A stretch of 64,000 nucleotides of DNA from Verrucomicrobiota bacterium (GTDB lineage: Bacteria > Verrucomicrobiota > Kiritimatiellia > SS1-B-03-39 > UBA6053), in contig JAFIGD010000019.1 of the NCBI GenBank assembly GCA_020831625.1, positions 16,704-80,703 on the forward strand. The letters run 5' to 3'. Below the pieces are notes generated by a model. It searched no databases. It had not been told where the DNA came from and worked only from the letters and a program-made list of their open reading frames with translations. The position numbers and the translations under genes are program-made. Below, piece after piece: positions 9,018 through 18,174 of this stretch. Position 1 is the first letter of the stretch; each line of letters begins with the position of its first letter.

Positions 9018-9908
9018 ATGAGCAGAGCTTTCACGGATGGATTTTCAATGGATGATCGGGATGACGGTGTGACGCTCGGCACCTGGGAGGACGTGGCGGC
9101 CGCGCATGAGCATGCCCTGGTGGTGCTGGCCATGGGATTGCCGTGCGTGGTGATCGAGGCTCCCGAACAGAGTGGCTTCTCGGTGGCCGTGGAACCAAAA
9201 CATGCGCAGGCGGTTCTGATGGAGTGGCAACTGTATGATGAGGAAGCGCGCGCCAGGCCACATCCAAGACCGGCGATGGAAACACGGACACACCCGTTGC
9301 GTCTCGATGTGGCCGGCGGTTGGGTGCTCTCGCTGCTGGTGGTGTTTTTCCTTCAGGGGCGGGACCCGGCCTTGAGCGCGCGGTTTTGCAACTCGACGAC
9401 CGACATGATGGTGCATGGCGAGTGGTGGCGTCCGTTTACCTCGCTTTTCCTGCATCGGGATATGGATCATTTACTGGGGAACGCCCTGCTCGGGGGCGTG
9501 TTTTGTGTGTTGGTCGCCCAGGCGACGGGGGCGGTGCGGGGGTGGACCTTGATTCTTGCCAGCGGCACCATCGCCAACGCGCTGAATGCGGCCCTGCGGA
9601 TGCCCGATGAATTCCGCTCCCTCGGCGCGTCCACCGCGACCTTTGCGGCGCTGGGCATCCTCGTGGGATACGCCACCCGGCAGGCGTGGAGGATACGTTC
9701 GTTCCGGGGATTCCGCATGCTCTTTGCCCCAATCATCGCAGGTGGCATCATGCTCAGCTGGTTCGGCGGCGGCACCCCAACGGGCAACACCGACGTCCTC
9801 GGCCACCTGCTGGGCTGCTGGGTTGGCTTTCTGGCCGGCGTGTTTTTGAGCCCTCATAGGCCAATCCCAGTCACAGTCCGTGATGCGCCCCCTGACCCCA
9901 TTGCGTAG
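9018..9908 (+). CDS. Rhomboid-family intramembrane serine protease
   Basis: 296 residues. An N-terminal soluble region (about 1-85) resembles small DUF2007-type domains. The six-helix rhomboid core follows: HRDMDHLLGNALLGG carries the conserved H-x-x-x-N (Asn155), SLGASTATFAALG has the catalytic Ser205 in G-x-S-x, and DVLGHLLGCWVGFLAG carries the catalytic His263. Rhomboids cut transmembrane segments of substrate proteins in the membrane; the substrate here is unknown. A second in-frame ATG at 9048 is an alternative start. Confidence 0.9.
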   Translation: MSRAFTDGFSMDDRDDGVTLGTWEDVAAAHEHALVVLAMGLPCVVIEAPEQSGFSVAVEPKHAQAVLMEWQLYDEEARARPHPRPAMETRTHPLRLDVAGGWVLSLLVVFFLQGRDPALSARFCNSTTDMMVHGEWWRPFTSLFLHRDMDHLLGNALLGGVFCVLVAQATGAVRGWTLILASGTIANALNAALRMPDEFRSLGASTATFAALGILVGYATRQAWRIRSFRGFRMLFAPIIAGGIMLSWFGGGTPTGNTDVLGHLLGCWVGFLAGVFLSPHRPIPVTVRDAPPDPIA

Positions 9909-10272
9909 ATTTTTCGTGATAATGATTTAGCGAAGTTCCCAAAAGAAGAAAACCACTTTCGGAATCGTAACCCTGATCGTCATCCTGATCGAAAAACCTA
10001 TTTTGTGGTTCGATTATGATCACGAAAAAGAATGCAAACACCACTCTCACAACGGTGGATTATTTACTCGGGCAGGCCCTGCCCAAAGACAAGGTATGTG
10101 CCGTGACATAACTGGTATAAAACTAAAAACTTTGACTAATCAAAATAAATACTTGTGCTTATAAGTGTTTGGCATATAAAGCGAAATCATGGACGTGAAA
10201 CCCACGAGGATTTTCGGTGCAGCGTGACCGGAAACTTCTCTGAACTTCAACCCCTTATTCAAGGAACTAAAC
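9909..10272. other. Intergenic region before the secretion operon
   Basis: 364 bp, AT-richer than its surroundings. A 31-codon ORF (10016-10111) has no recognisable features. TTGACT at 10132-10137 and TATAAG at 10160-10165 are promoter-like, but their 22-bp spacing is poor for sigma-70. No convincing RNA gene was seen. The promoter of the secretion operon probably lies here. Confidence 0.4.
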
Positions 10273-11046
10273 ATGCAAAACCATGAACAGAACCAAGCAG
10301 AACTCGCGCGTCTGAAGCGCAAATCCAAGGAGGGTTTGACCCTTCTCGAACTCGTGGTGGTCCTCACCGTGCTCGTCGCCCTTGCCGGAATTGTGCTGCC
10401 CTCGCTGCCCAACCTCCTGCGTCAGTCCCACGTGGCCGTGTGCTCCACGAACATCCCGGAACTGAACAAGGCGGTGATCATGCATTCCACCCTCAATATT
10501 GGTCAACATCCCAACAACCTGGATAACCTGGTGGATGGAGACGGGGCCGGAGACGGACTTCCAGGTGGCAGTGTTGCCGCTTATGCCGGGAACCTCGCTG
10601 TACTCACCCTCACCGCCGATGAACTGGAAAGCCTGGAGGAGATCGGGATCACCGATGTGGTGATTGCCGATTGGGATAAAAACCCCACCTTCGGTGCGCA
10701 CACCGGGACTCCGGCTGCGTTGGACGATACCACCGACGTGTTCATCGCATTGGATGCTCATGTCGCGGATGTGATGGGCGCGCCTACGATTGCCGGGTCC
10801 CGCTTCGTGGTCTTTGGTGTGGGACAGCAGGCCTCCATCGTCGGTGCCCGTGCCGGCGGGATCTTCGAAGCTCCGGTTCACTTCTCGGATGAAGCTGGAC
10901 AGGATCCCAACAGCGTTTACTCCCGCTATGTGCTGGTGTACCGCGTGTTCGATGACGGTGAACCTGCTGAATTCGTGGGTGCCTCCGCGCTGCACGATGA
11001 CGGTCTGGAAAACGTGAACGAGCACATCGCTGAGTTCTACCTCTAA
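10273..11046 (+). CDS. Type II secretion-type pseudopilin (first of three)
   Basis: 257 residues. The prepilin signature KEG|LTLLELVVVLTVL puts the peptidase cut after Gly21, with the essential Glu at mature position 5 and an N-terminal hydrophobic helix that anchors the subunit and packs in the pseudopilus. The C-terminal domain is longer than in a major GspG and has no recognised motif. It is separated from the next pseudopilin by a double terminator, so it may be expressed at a different level from the rest, as a major subunit would be. No prepilin peptidase gene is in the window. Confidence 0.85.
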   Translation: MQNHEQNQAELARLKRKSKEGLTLLELVVVLTVLVALAGIVLPSLPNLLRQSHVAVCSTNIPELNKAVIMHSTLNIGQHPNNLDNLVDGDGAGDGLPGGSVAAYAGNLAVLTLTADELESLEEIGITDVVIADWDKNPTFGAHTGTPAALDDTTDVFIALDAHVADVMGAPTIAGSRFVVFGVGQQASIVGARAGGIFEAPVHFSDEAGQDPNSVYSRYVLVYRVFDDGEPAEFVGASALHDDGLENVNEHIAEFYL

Positions 11047-11144
11047 ACCGCAGTCTTGTCTCCAACTCCGGACGTGGCGGGCACGCGCTTCTCTCTCCTT
11101 CTCGAGTGTGTAAGCCAGGGCGTGTGTCCGCGGAGTTCCTTACG

Positions 11145-11220
11145 AGACCGGCCCGGGTCAATCCGGGCGGTTTTATTCCCCCGATCGGTGGTCACGTCCA
11201 TGCCGGTCGGGGGACCTTTT
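11145..11220 (+). terminator. Double intrinsic terminator after the first pseudopilin
   Basis: Two hairpins lie in series. ACCGGCCCGG/CCGGGCGGT with a 6-nt loop is followed by TTTTATT, and CCCCCGATCGG/CCGGTCGGGGG is followed by ACCTTTTT. This would separate expression of the first pseudopilin from the rest of the operon. Confidence 0.75.
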
Positions 11221-11292
11221 TGATGTTGTGATGGGGATGAAGTGTTGAAGTGTTGTGATGGAGGGTCCCCTTTCCCCATTCCCTACCCCCCC

Positions 11293-11380
11293 ATTACCAC
11301 ATTACTCCATTACCCCATTACCACATTACTCCATTACCACATTACCACATTACTCCATTACCCCATTACCCTATTACCCC
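11293..11380 (+). repeat. Octanucleotide tandem repeat, 11 units of ATTACYMC
   Basis: Eleven consecutive 8-bp units (ATTACCAC, ATTACTCC, ATTACCCC, one ATTACCCT) run without interruption and end 8 bp before the ATG of the second pseudopilin. Units of 8 bp are prone to slipped-strand change. The repeat is open in frame with an upstream ATG at 11242. Confidence 0.9.
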
Positions 11381-11388
11381 CCTCTCCC

Positions 11389-11901
11389 ATGCTTCCCCCT
11401 CTCTCCAAAAAAGGCCTGACCCTCCTTGAACTTGTGGTTGTCCTCGTGGTGCTGGTGGCACTTTCAGGCATTGTGCTCTCCCGCCTGGGTGGCGACGGTC
11501 TGCGCGTGCGGGGGCCGGACGGACAGGAGCGCAGCGGAGCCGAGCTGGTGACGATCACCAATCTTCAACGCCTGCGCGACATCCTCGTGGGCACCCCGGA
11601 TCAGCCGGGCTATCTGCAGGATGTCGGAGCCCTTCCGGAGAACCTGGAGGCTCTGATCACCCGGCCTGACGGCGTTCCCGTCTTCGACCGCGCCAGCCGC
11701 AGCGGTTGGAACGGACCCTATCTCACCGCCTCCGTGCGCGACGCCTGGGGAGAATGGGTGGTGCTGCAACAGGGAAACACCTCTAACGCCCGCCTGGTTT
11801 CCGGCGGTCCCAATCAAGAAATCGACACCCTCGACGATGCAAACGGCAGCAATCGTGTGGATGATCTGCTGCTGTTCCTATTACGTGAGGACCCCTTATG
11901 A
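11389..11901 (+). CDS. Type II secretion-type pseudopilin (second)
   Basis: 170 residues from ATG 11389, chosen because it leaves the short leader MLPPLSKKG before the cleavage site G|LTLLELVVVLVVL (Glu at +5). Starting at 11242 would put a repeat-encoded Pro/Thr/Leu/His stretch in front. The C-terminal domain has the W-G-P-Y-L and D-A-W-G pattern of GspG-like pseudopilins (RSGWNGPYLTASVRDAWGEW). The stop overlaps the next start (ATGA), showing translational coupling. Confidence 0.85.
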   Translation: MLPPLSKKGLTLLELVVVLVVLVALSGIVLSRLGGDGLRVRGPDGQERSGAELVTITNLQRLRDILVGTPDQPGYLQDVGALPENLEALITRPDGVPVFDRASRSGWNGPYLTASVRDAWGEWVVLQQGNTSNARLVSGGPNQEIDTLDDANGSNRVDDLLLFLLREDPL

Positions 11902-12647
11902 AAACCTCAAAATCCGGTTTAACCCTGCTCGAATTGGTGGTGGTCCTGGCCATTCTCGCCCTGCTTTCCGGCCTGGCCATGCGGTCGGTCACCGGACTCT
12001 TTGAACAAAGCCGCTACGAGCAAAACGAGCGGTTGATGCGCGATCTGGAGGAGGCCCTGCTCGGCGACGCCGGGTTTGTGCGTGACATGGGGCGTCTGCC
12101 GCAAGCAACGGGCACCGATCCTTTGACCCTGCTGTCCGAACTGTGGGAACAGGGGGCTTTGCCGGATTATTCCCTGCAAACGCTCAGCGGTGTCCGCATC
12201 GGCGGCGGATGGCGTGGCCCGTATCTGCGCCTGCCTCCGGGCGCATCCGGCCTGCGCGACGCCTATGGAACGCCCCTGGCGTTTTTCCAGCCTAACGGCG
12301 ATCCGGTGGATGCCACTGGTCAAATCATTGCCCGCGTCGTCTCCAGCGGAGGTCCCCTGAACGACGAGATCGAAATCCTCCTCCCCCATGCGGGCTTTGC
12401 CTTGCCGGTGCAGGTGACCGGGGCCACGGATTCCGTGGGAATTCAGCTTTTCCGTATCGAAAATGGCCTGGTGACCCAAACCGAACAAGCTGCCACCGCC
12501 GCGCCGCTGATTTCGCACAACTTTCTTAACGTTTTGCCGGTCCCGGTGGTGCTGCGGGCGGTGCAGGGGGCGACCCAAAGCCTGCCCGTGAACCGGATGC
12601 ACACCCGCACCCCCTCCCTCCCGGTCGAACTTATTCTGGAACCCTAA
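11898..12647 (+). CDS. Type II secretion-type pseudopilin (third)
   Basis: 249 residues. The leader MKTSKSG is followed by LTLLELVVVLAIL with Glu at +5 of the mature protein. The globular part contains WRGPYLRLPPG and LRDAYGTPL, matching the GspG-type W-G-P-Y and D-x-Y-G motifs, followed by an extra C-terminal domain of about 100 residues. It overlaps the preceding gene by 4 bp, and the GspL-like gene starts 4 bp after its stop. Confidence 0.85.
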   Translation: MKTSKSGLTLLELVVVLAILALLSGLAMRSVTGLFEQSRYEQNERLMRDLEEALLGDAGFVRDMGRLPQATGTDPLTLLSELWEQGALPDYSLQTLSGVRIGGGWRGPYLRLPPGASGLRDAYGTPLAFFQPNGDPVDATGQIIARVVSSGGPLNDEIEILLPHAGFALPVQVTGATDSVGIQLFRIENGLVTQTEQAATAAPLISHNFLNVLPVPVVLRAVQGATQSLPVNRMHTRTPSLPVELILEP

Positions 12648-12651
12648 TCCG

Positions 12652-13779
12652 ATGTCCCCATACTTCAGTCCCCGTCCCGATCACACCCTTCTTGTACTCG
12701 ATGGTCCTCATGCCCTGCGCATCGATCTGCGCCGGGGACCCACCGCGTATGAGGTCTGTTGGCTGCACCAGGCCGATGAGGAGGCCCAAAAGGAAAACCC
12801 GCTGCGTCTGCTGGGACACCGGAAACGCCCGGCGCGTCAGGTGACCCTGCTCACCTCCGAATGCCGCAGTCTCATCGTTGAGTTGCCCAGCTATGGCCTT
12901 GGCAATGACAATCTGGAGGACATTCTGGCGCTGGAGGCGGAGCAACTGACCGGAGAATCGCGGGATCTGTGTGAATGTTGCCACATTACGCTGAAAAACG
13001 AAGCCGAGATGAAAACCTTCCGGGTGCTGCAGATGGATCTTCAGCGGATCCTGCACTATCGCAATGAAGTGGCCGCATTCCGGGGCTGCACGCTGACCGG
13101 GCTGGGACATCCGGGGCTCCGTCCGGAAGTGGAAGCGGATGGCATCCCCTGGGAAGACGCCAGCGCATTGACCGCCTGGGCGTCGCGCTGGGCGGAGCCT
13201 TTTCGGGTGCTGGACGGCCGCATGCAGGGGATTCCCTGCTTTCAGGTGCCGCCCAAACCGGTGGGGATGCGGCAACAGGTGCGCATTGGCGCCCTGGCTC
13301 TCCTGGGGGGGGCGGCACTGATCGGACTGGACAGCTTCGTGAAAGGTCAAAAGCTGGAAACGCTGCGGGCCGAATTGGCTGCGATTGAAGCCCCGGCAAA
13401 CCGGGGGAGAGAACTGAATGAGGAGATTAACCACCTTCGGCGCGACCTGAACCGCGCTCCCGCGTCCGCACCAGGCGGGGTTCTGCACCGGAACCGTCTG
13501 GCCCTTCTTTTGACAGAACTCCGGGAAGGCGTGCAGGCGGAAGCCGCGCTGGCGGGCATTGAGCAGTCGGACACGCTGCCGGTTGTGACCCTGCTGGCCC
13601 CGACAGCGGAAGCCGCGCACCGCGTGGAGCATCGCCTGGGACCGCGCCTCGAGTCCATTGGCTGGCGCATGCGGGTTGCGGAGCGGGAGGCCACCCATCT
13701 CTGGCCGGACGGCGGTCCGCACCGCCTGCGCCTGCGGTTGGAGCCGCTTGAGGGTTCGTTTCCCGGAGGACGCTCATGA
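12652..13779 (+). CDS. GspL/PilM-PilN-like inner-membrane platform protein
   Basis: 375 residues. The cytoplasmic N-terminal half (about 1-200) resembles the actin-like domain of GspL/PilM, though nucleotide-binding motifs are not obvious. A single membrane helix (about 208-226, IGALALLGGAALIGLDSF) precedes a periplasmic coiled region and a small ferredoxin-like end. This topology and its place before a GspM-like gene fit GspL, which links the ATPase to the pseudopilus base. The assignment rests mostly on order and topology. Confidence 0.65.
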   Translation: MSPYFSPRPDHTLLVLDGPHALRIDLRRGPTAYEVCWLHQADEEAQKENPLRLLGHRKRPARQVTLLTSECRSLIVELPSYGLGNDNLEDILALEAEQLTGESRDLCECCHITLKNEAEMKTFRVLQMDLQRILHYRNEVAAFRGCTLTGLGHPGLRPEVEADGIPWEDASALTAWASRWAEPFRVLDGRMQGIPCFQVPPKPVGMRQQVRIGALALLGGAALIGLDSFVKGQKLETLRAELAAIEAPANRGRELNEEINHLRRDLNRAPASAPGGVLHRNRLALLLTELREGVQAEAALAGIEQSDTLPVVTLLAPTAEAAHRVEHRLGPRLESIGWRMRVAEREATHLWPDGGPHRLRLRLEPLEGSFPGGRS

Positions 13780-14345
13780 AAAAACTCACCCGGCGTGAAA
13801 AGCGGTTGATCCCCCTGCTGCCAGTGGCCGTTTTGGTCATTGGCTACATGTATATGGCCCCTTGGAAAGGACAAATCCAGGAGGTGGAAACGCGGCTGGA
13901 ACGGGTAAGGAGACGGGAAATCACCCCTGCGGAACTGGCACGCCGCGAGGCGGAACTGCAGACTCTCCAGCGTCAGATGCTGGAACGCGAGCGCCTGGAA
14001 ACCGCCCGCCTCCGGGAAGAGGAAAGCCTGCGGAGGCTTTGGGGATCCGCAGAGGCCAAACGGCAGGCGGCCGCGCGCCTGCACCGCGCCCTGCAGGATC
14101 CGGGGATTCTGGTGATCCACGACCGGCCCGCCACCGCTTCGCCGCGGCTGACCAAGACCCTGCCCGCCCGGGTGCGTGAGCAGGTGGAATTGCGCGAGCT
14201 GCATTTTCTCGCCAGCTATGCCGCCGCCGACGAACTTCTTTCCCTTTTTGCCGATGAAACCCTGCCCATGCTGCCCGCGCGTTTGGAAATGACCGCCGAC
14301 ACGGAGCGCGGCATCCATCCCTGGAGGCTGTGGCTATGGCGTTAG
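13776..14345 (+). CDS. GspM/PilO-like protein
   Basis: 189 residues. It begins with a short basic cytoplasmic tail and one membrane helix (about 12-28, LIPLLPVAVLVIGYMYM), followed by a long charged coiled coil (about 30-95) and a small globular periplasmic domain. This is the GspM/PilO layout, which dimerises with GspL/PilN in the inner-membrane platform. ATGA overlap with the GspL-like gene indicates coupling. Sequence conservation in this family is low, so the call depends on context. Confidence 0.6.
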   Translation: MKKLTRREKRLIPLLPVAVLVIGYMYMAPWKGQIQEVETRLERVRRREITPAELARREAELQTLQRQMLERERLETARLREEESLRRLWGSAEAKRQAAARLHRALQDPGILVIHDRPATASPRLTKTLPARVREQVELRELHFLASYAAADELLSLFADETLPMLPARLEMTADTERGIHPWRLWLWR

Positions 14346-15442
14346 GGCTTGCCGATATGCTTGCCGCCGTAAGCCGGAACAAGGCGTCGGACCTGCATTT
14401 GGCCCCTGGACGTCCGCCCTTTCTGCGGGTGGACGGGAGCCTGATACCGCTGCCGGGTGCGGAAACCGTGAGTCTCACCGCAGCGGATCTGGAGCAAAAC
14501 GTCCTGGAGCTGTGCCGCCACGCCGGAGCGGCGGAGGTGTTGCCCCGCAGTTCGCTCGACGGCGCCCTGCGGGCAGCCGACGGCGCCCGGTTCCGCTTTC
14601 ATGTTTATCGCCGCGCCCCCGGGTTCGCAATTGCACTGCGCCGCCTGGAGGACCGCTTCCGCAGCCTCACCGAGCTGGGCCTCTCCGAATCCCTATCGCG
14701 CTGGGGAGAGCTGGGCGACGGACTGCTCCTGGTGGCCGGGCCCACCGGCAGCGGCAAAAGCACGACCCTGGCCACGCTCATCGATCTGATCAACCAGCGC
14801 CGGGCCTGCCATGTCATCACCATCGAAGATCCCATCGAATATGTGCACAGCGATCAAAAAAGCCTGGTGGATCAACGTCAGGTGGGCCTGCATACCGGCG
14901 GATTCCAGGACGCGCTGGTCGCCTCTCTGCGGCAGGATCCGGATGTGATTCTCGTGGGCGAAATCCGCGAGCGGGATACCATCCGCATCGCCCTCACCGC
15001 CGCCGAAACCGGGCATTTGGTCTTCACCACCGTTCATGCGCCCGACTGTGCCGGTGCCCTGCAGCGGCTGGGGTCGGTCTTTCCGGCGGATGAGCAGCCG
15101 GGCGTGCTCCGTCAATTGGCCCTGAATCTCCGCGGCATTCTCACCCAGCATCTGGTGCCGGCCGACGGACCGGGACGCCGGCAGCGGCCCCGCATTCTCC
15201 TGAGCGAAATCCTGCAGGTGACCCCGGCGGCCGCGAACCTGATCGCCAACGGCAAATTCAATCAGATGCAAACCTGCATGGAGACAGGCGGCTCCGAAGG
15301 CATGCAGACCCTGGAGGAAAATCTGATCCACTGGATCCAGGAGGGCTTTCTCACCGAGGGGGCCGCCATGAGCCATACCCGGCGGCCCGCCTACCTGCGC
15401 CAGCGGCTGCAGCGTCACCCGGCGGGAAGGAGCGGACGATGA
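14336..15442 (+). CDS. PilT-like secretion/retraction ATPase
   Basis: 368 residues from ATG 14336, with GGAGG 8 bp upstream; a GTG at 14330 is possible. It has the PilT N-terminal signature (ASDLHLAPGRPP), Walker A GPTGSGKST (about 135-143), Asp box TIEDPIEY, Walker B VILVGEIRE, and His box GHLVFTTVHA. It lacks the tetracysteine motif of GspE and has PilT length, so it is closer to retraction ATPases than to assembly ATPases. It overlaps the GspM-like gene and the gspE start. Confidence 0.85.
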   Translation: MALGLADMLAAVSRNKASDLHLAPGRPPFLRVDGSLIPLPGAETVSLTAADLEQNVLELCRHAGAAEVLPRSSLDGALRAADGARFRFHVYRRAPGFAIALRRLEDRFRSLTELGLSESLSRWGELGDGLLLVAGPTGSGKSTTLATLIDLINQRRACHVITIEDPIEYVHSDQKSLVDQRQVGLHTGGFQDALVASLRQDPDVILVGEIRERDTIRIALTAAETGHLVFTTVHAPDCAGALQRLGSVFPADEQPGVLRQLALNLRGILTQHLVPADGPGRRQRPRILLSEILQVTPAAANLIANGKFNQMQTCMETGGSEGMQTLEENLIHWIQEGFLTEGAAMSHTRRPAYLRQRLQRHPAGRSGR

Positions 15443-16944
15443 GCGCGCCACTGGATTTGCGGGAAATTCAGTTTGATCCGCACTGGGCGCTGCGCTTTCC
15501 TCCGAGCCTGCTGGTGCGCCGCCGCATGATGCCGCTGCTGCGCTGGGAGAATCAGTTGCATGTGGCCGCCGCCACCGACATCGATGCGGGCAGCCGAAAG
15601 CTGTTTGAGCGGCAGGCCGGGGTTCCCGTTCGCTGGGTGCCGGCCACACCGGAGAGCCTTCAGGAGATTCTCCGGCAGCTCTACGGAGATTTGGGGCAGG
15701 CCCTGAGCCGGAACACCCCGCCCTTGCTCGTGGAGTCGCTGAACGTGGCCGACGACGACAGCGGCGGCGAGGACATGGCCGGGGTCTGCGAAAGCCTTTT
15801 GCAAAGCGGGCTTCTGCGGCGGGCCTCGGACTTGCATTTCAACGTGCTGCGCGACGGACGCACCGAAGTCCGCATGCGCGTCGACGGTCAGTTGGAGGTC
15901 CTGTCCCACTTTCCGGCCGGACTGCGGCAGGCCCTGTTCAACCGCCTGAAGATCATGGCCCGCATGGATATTGCCGAAAAGCGCGCACCGCAGGACGGTG
16001 CGTTTCGAATCAGCGGCACCGGCGGCACCCGGGTGGACGTGCGCGCCGCCGCCCTCCCGGCGCGGCACGGCGAACGGGTCACGCTGCGGCTGCTGGGAGG
16101 CGAAACCGGTTCCCTGACGCTCGACCGCCTTGGCATGGACGCGGACCAGCGCACCCTCTTCACCGAGGCCCTGGACCTGCCCCACGGCATGATGCTGATC
16201 ACCGGGCCCACCGGCAGCGGGAAAAGCACCACTCTCTACGCCGCCATCCGCCATTTGCTCGAGGGTCCGCCCCGCAACATCATGACGGTGGAAGATCCGG
16301 TGGAGTACGAAACCGAGGGCGTTGTGCAAACCGAGGTGGACACCAAGGGCGGAAAAATCGGTTTTGCCACCGCGATTCGCAGCATCCTGCGTCACGACCC
16401 GGATGTCATCATGATCGGGGAAATCCGCGACCGCGAAACGGCCGATCTGGCCGTGCGCGCGGCCCTGACCGGGCACATGGTGTTCAGCACCCTGCACACC
16501 AACACCGCCGCCGGAGCCGTGACACGACTGATCGATCTGGGACTGGACCGTTTTTTGCTCGGATCGGTCCTGCGGCTGGTGGTGGCCCAGCGCCTGGCCC
16601 GCCGTCTCTGTCCGAACTGCCGGGAGGAGCGTCCGCTTACGGAAGCCGAGGCCCGCCGGCTTCACCGCGAGACCCTGGAAGGATCGCCCCATGCGGTCGC
16701 GCCCGGCTGTCTGCATTGCGCCGGAAAAGGGTACATCGGCCGCGTGGGCCTCTTTGAATGCCTGCCTGTCCATGGCACCCTTTCCGAACACATCAGCCGT
16801 GCCCCCCTGCAGGGACTGGAGCACGAACTGGAACCCCTTGCCCGCGGGGAAGGCCATCGCAGTCTGTTTGAAGACGCGATTCGAAAACTGCACCGGGGCG
16901 ATGTCCCACTCGACGACATCCTTCGCGCCACCCTGGAGCTCTAA
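15439..16944 (+). CDS. gspE: GspE/PilB-type assembly ATPase
   Basis: 501 residues. It has an N-terminal GspE-N-like domain, then ASDLHFNVLRDG, Walker A GPTGSGKST (about 256-264), Asp box VEDPVEYE, Walker B VIMIGEIRD, His box GHMVFSTLHTN, and a tetracysteine zinc motif (CPNC ... CLHC, about 391-424). This is the hexameric motor that powers pseudopilus assembly on the cytoplasmic face through GspL and GspF. ATGA overlap with the PilT-like gene; gspF follows 3 bp later. Confidence 0.93.
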   Translation: MSAPLDLREIQFDPHWALRFPPSLLVRRRMMPLLRWENQLHVAAATDIDAGSRKLFERQAGVPVRWVPATPESLQEILRQLYGDLGQALSRNTPPLLVESLNVADDDSGGEDMAGVCESLLQSGLLRRASDLHFNVLRDGRTEVRMRVDGQLEVLSHFPAGLRQALFNRLKIMARMDIAEKRAPQDGAFRISGTGGTRVDVRAAALPARHGERVTLRLLGGETGSLTLDRLGMDADQRTLFTEALDLPHGMMLITGPTGSGKSTTLYAAIRHLLEGPPRNIMTVEDPVEYETEGVVQTEVDTKGGKIGFATAIRSILRHDPDVIMIGEIRDRETADLAVRAALTGHMVFSTLHTNTAAGAVTRLIDLGLDRFLLGSVLRLVVAQRLARRLCPNCREERPLTEAEARRLHRETLEGSPHAVAPGCLHCAGKGYIGRVGLFECLPVHGTLSEHISRAPLQGLEHELEPLARGEGHRSLFEDAIRKLHRGDVPLDDILRATLEL

Positions 16945-16947
16945 GTC

Positions 16948-18159
16948 ATGCCCTGGTACACCTATCATGCATTGGATTCAAACGGCGAGCCGCAACACGG
17001 CACGATCGAGGCGGAAACCCTGTCCGCCGCCCGCTGGGCCCTGCGGGAGGACAAGCTGCGAACCCGCGAACTGCGCGAGTGCGATCCGCCTCCCTCCTGG
17101 CTGCGGCTGCCGGATCCACGGGCCCTCATGCCGGTCAAATCAGTGCAGGTGGAGGTGAGCCTCCGCCAGTTGGCCATGATGCTCCGCTCGGGGCTGCCGC
17201 TGCTGGCATCGCTCGAAACCCTGATCGAGCAGGCCCCCGGGCCGGGAATGCGCCGGGTCTGGGCCCGGGTGCGGGACCGCGTCGAGCAGGGCGGCAGTCT
17301 TGCCGACGCGCTCGAAACGCAGCGCCCCTTTGGCCATGCCACCGTTCAGCTGGCCCGGCTGGGCGAGGAAAGCGGGAACCTGGATCTTGTCCTGCGCCGC
17401 GCAGCCGACAGCATGGAAAAGCGGCGAATTCTCAAACAGACCACGATCAACGCGCTGCTCTATCCCATCATCACCCTCGTTTCCGCCATCGGCATCGCCA
17501 GCTACATGGTGCTGGGCGTGATCCCGCAAATGGAACGCTTTCTGAATGCGCTGGGACGCAGACTCCCGCCCATCACCCAGTCCCTGCTCGATTTTTCCAA
17601 CCTCATTCAGCGCCATGCCGGAAATCTCCTGGTCACGCTGGTCATGAGTGTGGTGGTGTTCACGGGCGTGTTTCTCTGGCCGCCGGGACGCTTGCGGATC
17701 GACCGCGCCCTCCTGCGGATTCCCTTGATCGGCGGCATCCTCCGCACCGCCGCCACCGCCCTGTTTTCCAGGTCCATGAGCATCCTGCTGCAAAGCGGCA
17801 TCCCCCTGCTGGAGGGACTTCGCGCGGTGCAGCGGCTGCACAACAACCGCTGGATTGCGGCCCGCCTGGATCATGCGCGGCGGGAGGTCATGGACGGCCA
17901 TCCGCTGTCCGAACCGCTGGCCGCGCCGTTCACCTACACCCCCATGCTGCCCCGCATGGTGGCGGTGGGCGAAGCCGGCGGCACCCTCGATGAGGTGCTC
18001 GAAGAAGTCGCCGATTTTCATGAGGAAAGCCTCGCCCATCTGATCAAACAACTCAGCGCCCTCATTGAGCCGGCCATTATTTTCTTCGTCGGCGGCATCG
18101 TCGGCTACGTGTACATCGCTTTTTTTGTCGGACTCTTTGCCGCCACCGGCGGCCGTTAA
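16948..18159 (+). CDS. gspF: GspF/PilC-type inner-membrane platform protein
   Basis: 403 residues. It starts with the family N-terminus (YTYHALDSNGEPQHGTIEAE) and has two repeated cytoplasmic four-helix domains (T2SSF) around membrane helices near residues 171-193, 227-245 and 374-397. GspF is the polytopic core of the assembly platform on which the ATPase acts. Normal family length, no damage. Confidence 0.93.
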   Translation: MPWYTYHALDSNGEPQHGTIEAETLSAARWALREDKLRTRELRECDPPPSWLRLPDPRALMPVKSVQVEVSLRQLAMMLRSGLPLLASLETLIEQAPGPGMRRVWARVRDRVEQGGSLADALETQRPFGHATVQLARLGEESGNLDLVLRRAADSMEKRRILKQTTINALLYPIITLVSAIGIASYMVLGVIPQMERFLNALGRRLPPITQSLLDFSNLIQRHAGNLLVTLVMSVVVFTGVFLWPPGRLRIDRALLRIPLIGGILRTAATALFSRSMSILLQSGIPLLEGLRAVQRLHNNRWIAARLDHARREVMDGHPLSEPLAAPFTYTPMLPRMVAVGEAGGTLDEVLEEVADFHEESLAHLIKQLSALIEPAIIFFVGGIVGYVYIAFFVGLFAATGGR

Positions 18160-18174
18160 CCCAAGGAATTCTTT

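Noticed and set aside
10132..10165. TTGACT...TATAAG promoter for the secretion operon
   Set aside because: 22-bp spacing is too long for sigma-70; not called as a feature.
11242..11388. Upstream start giving a longer second pseudopilin
   Set aside because: It would put 49 repeat-encoded residues before the cleavage site, far longer than prepilin leaders. Kept only as a phase-variation hypothesis.
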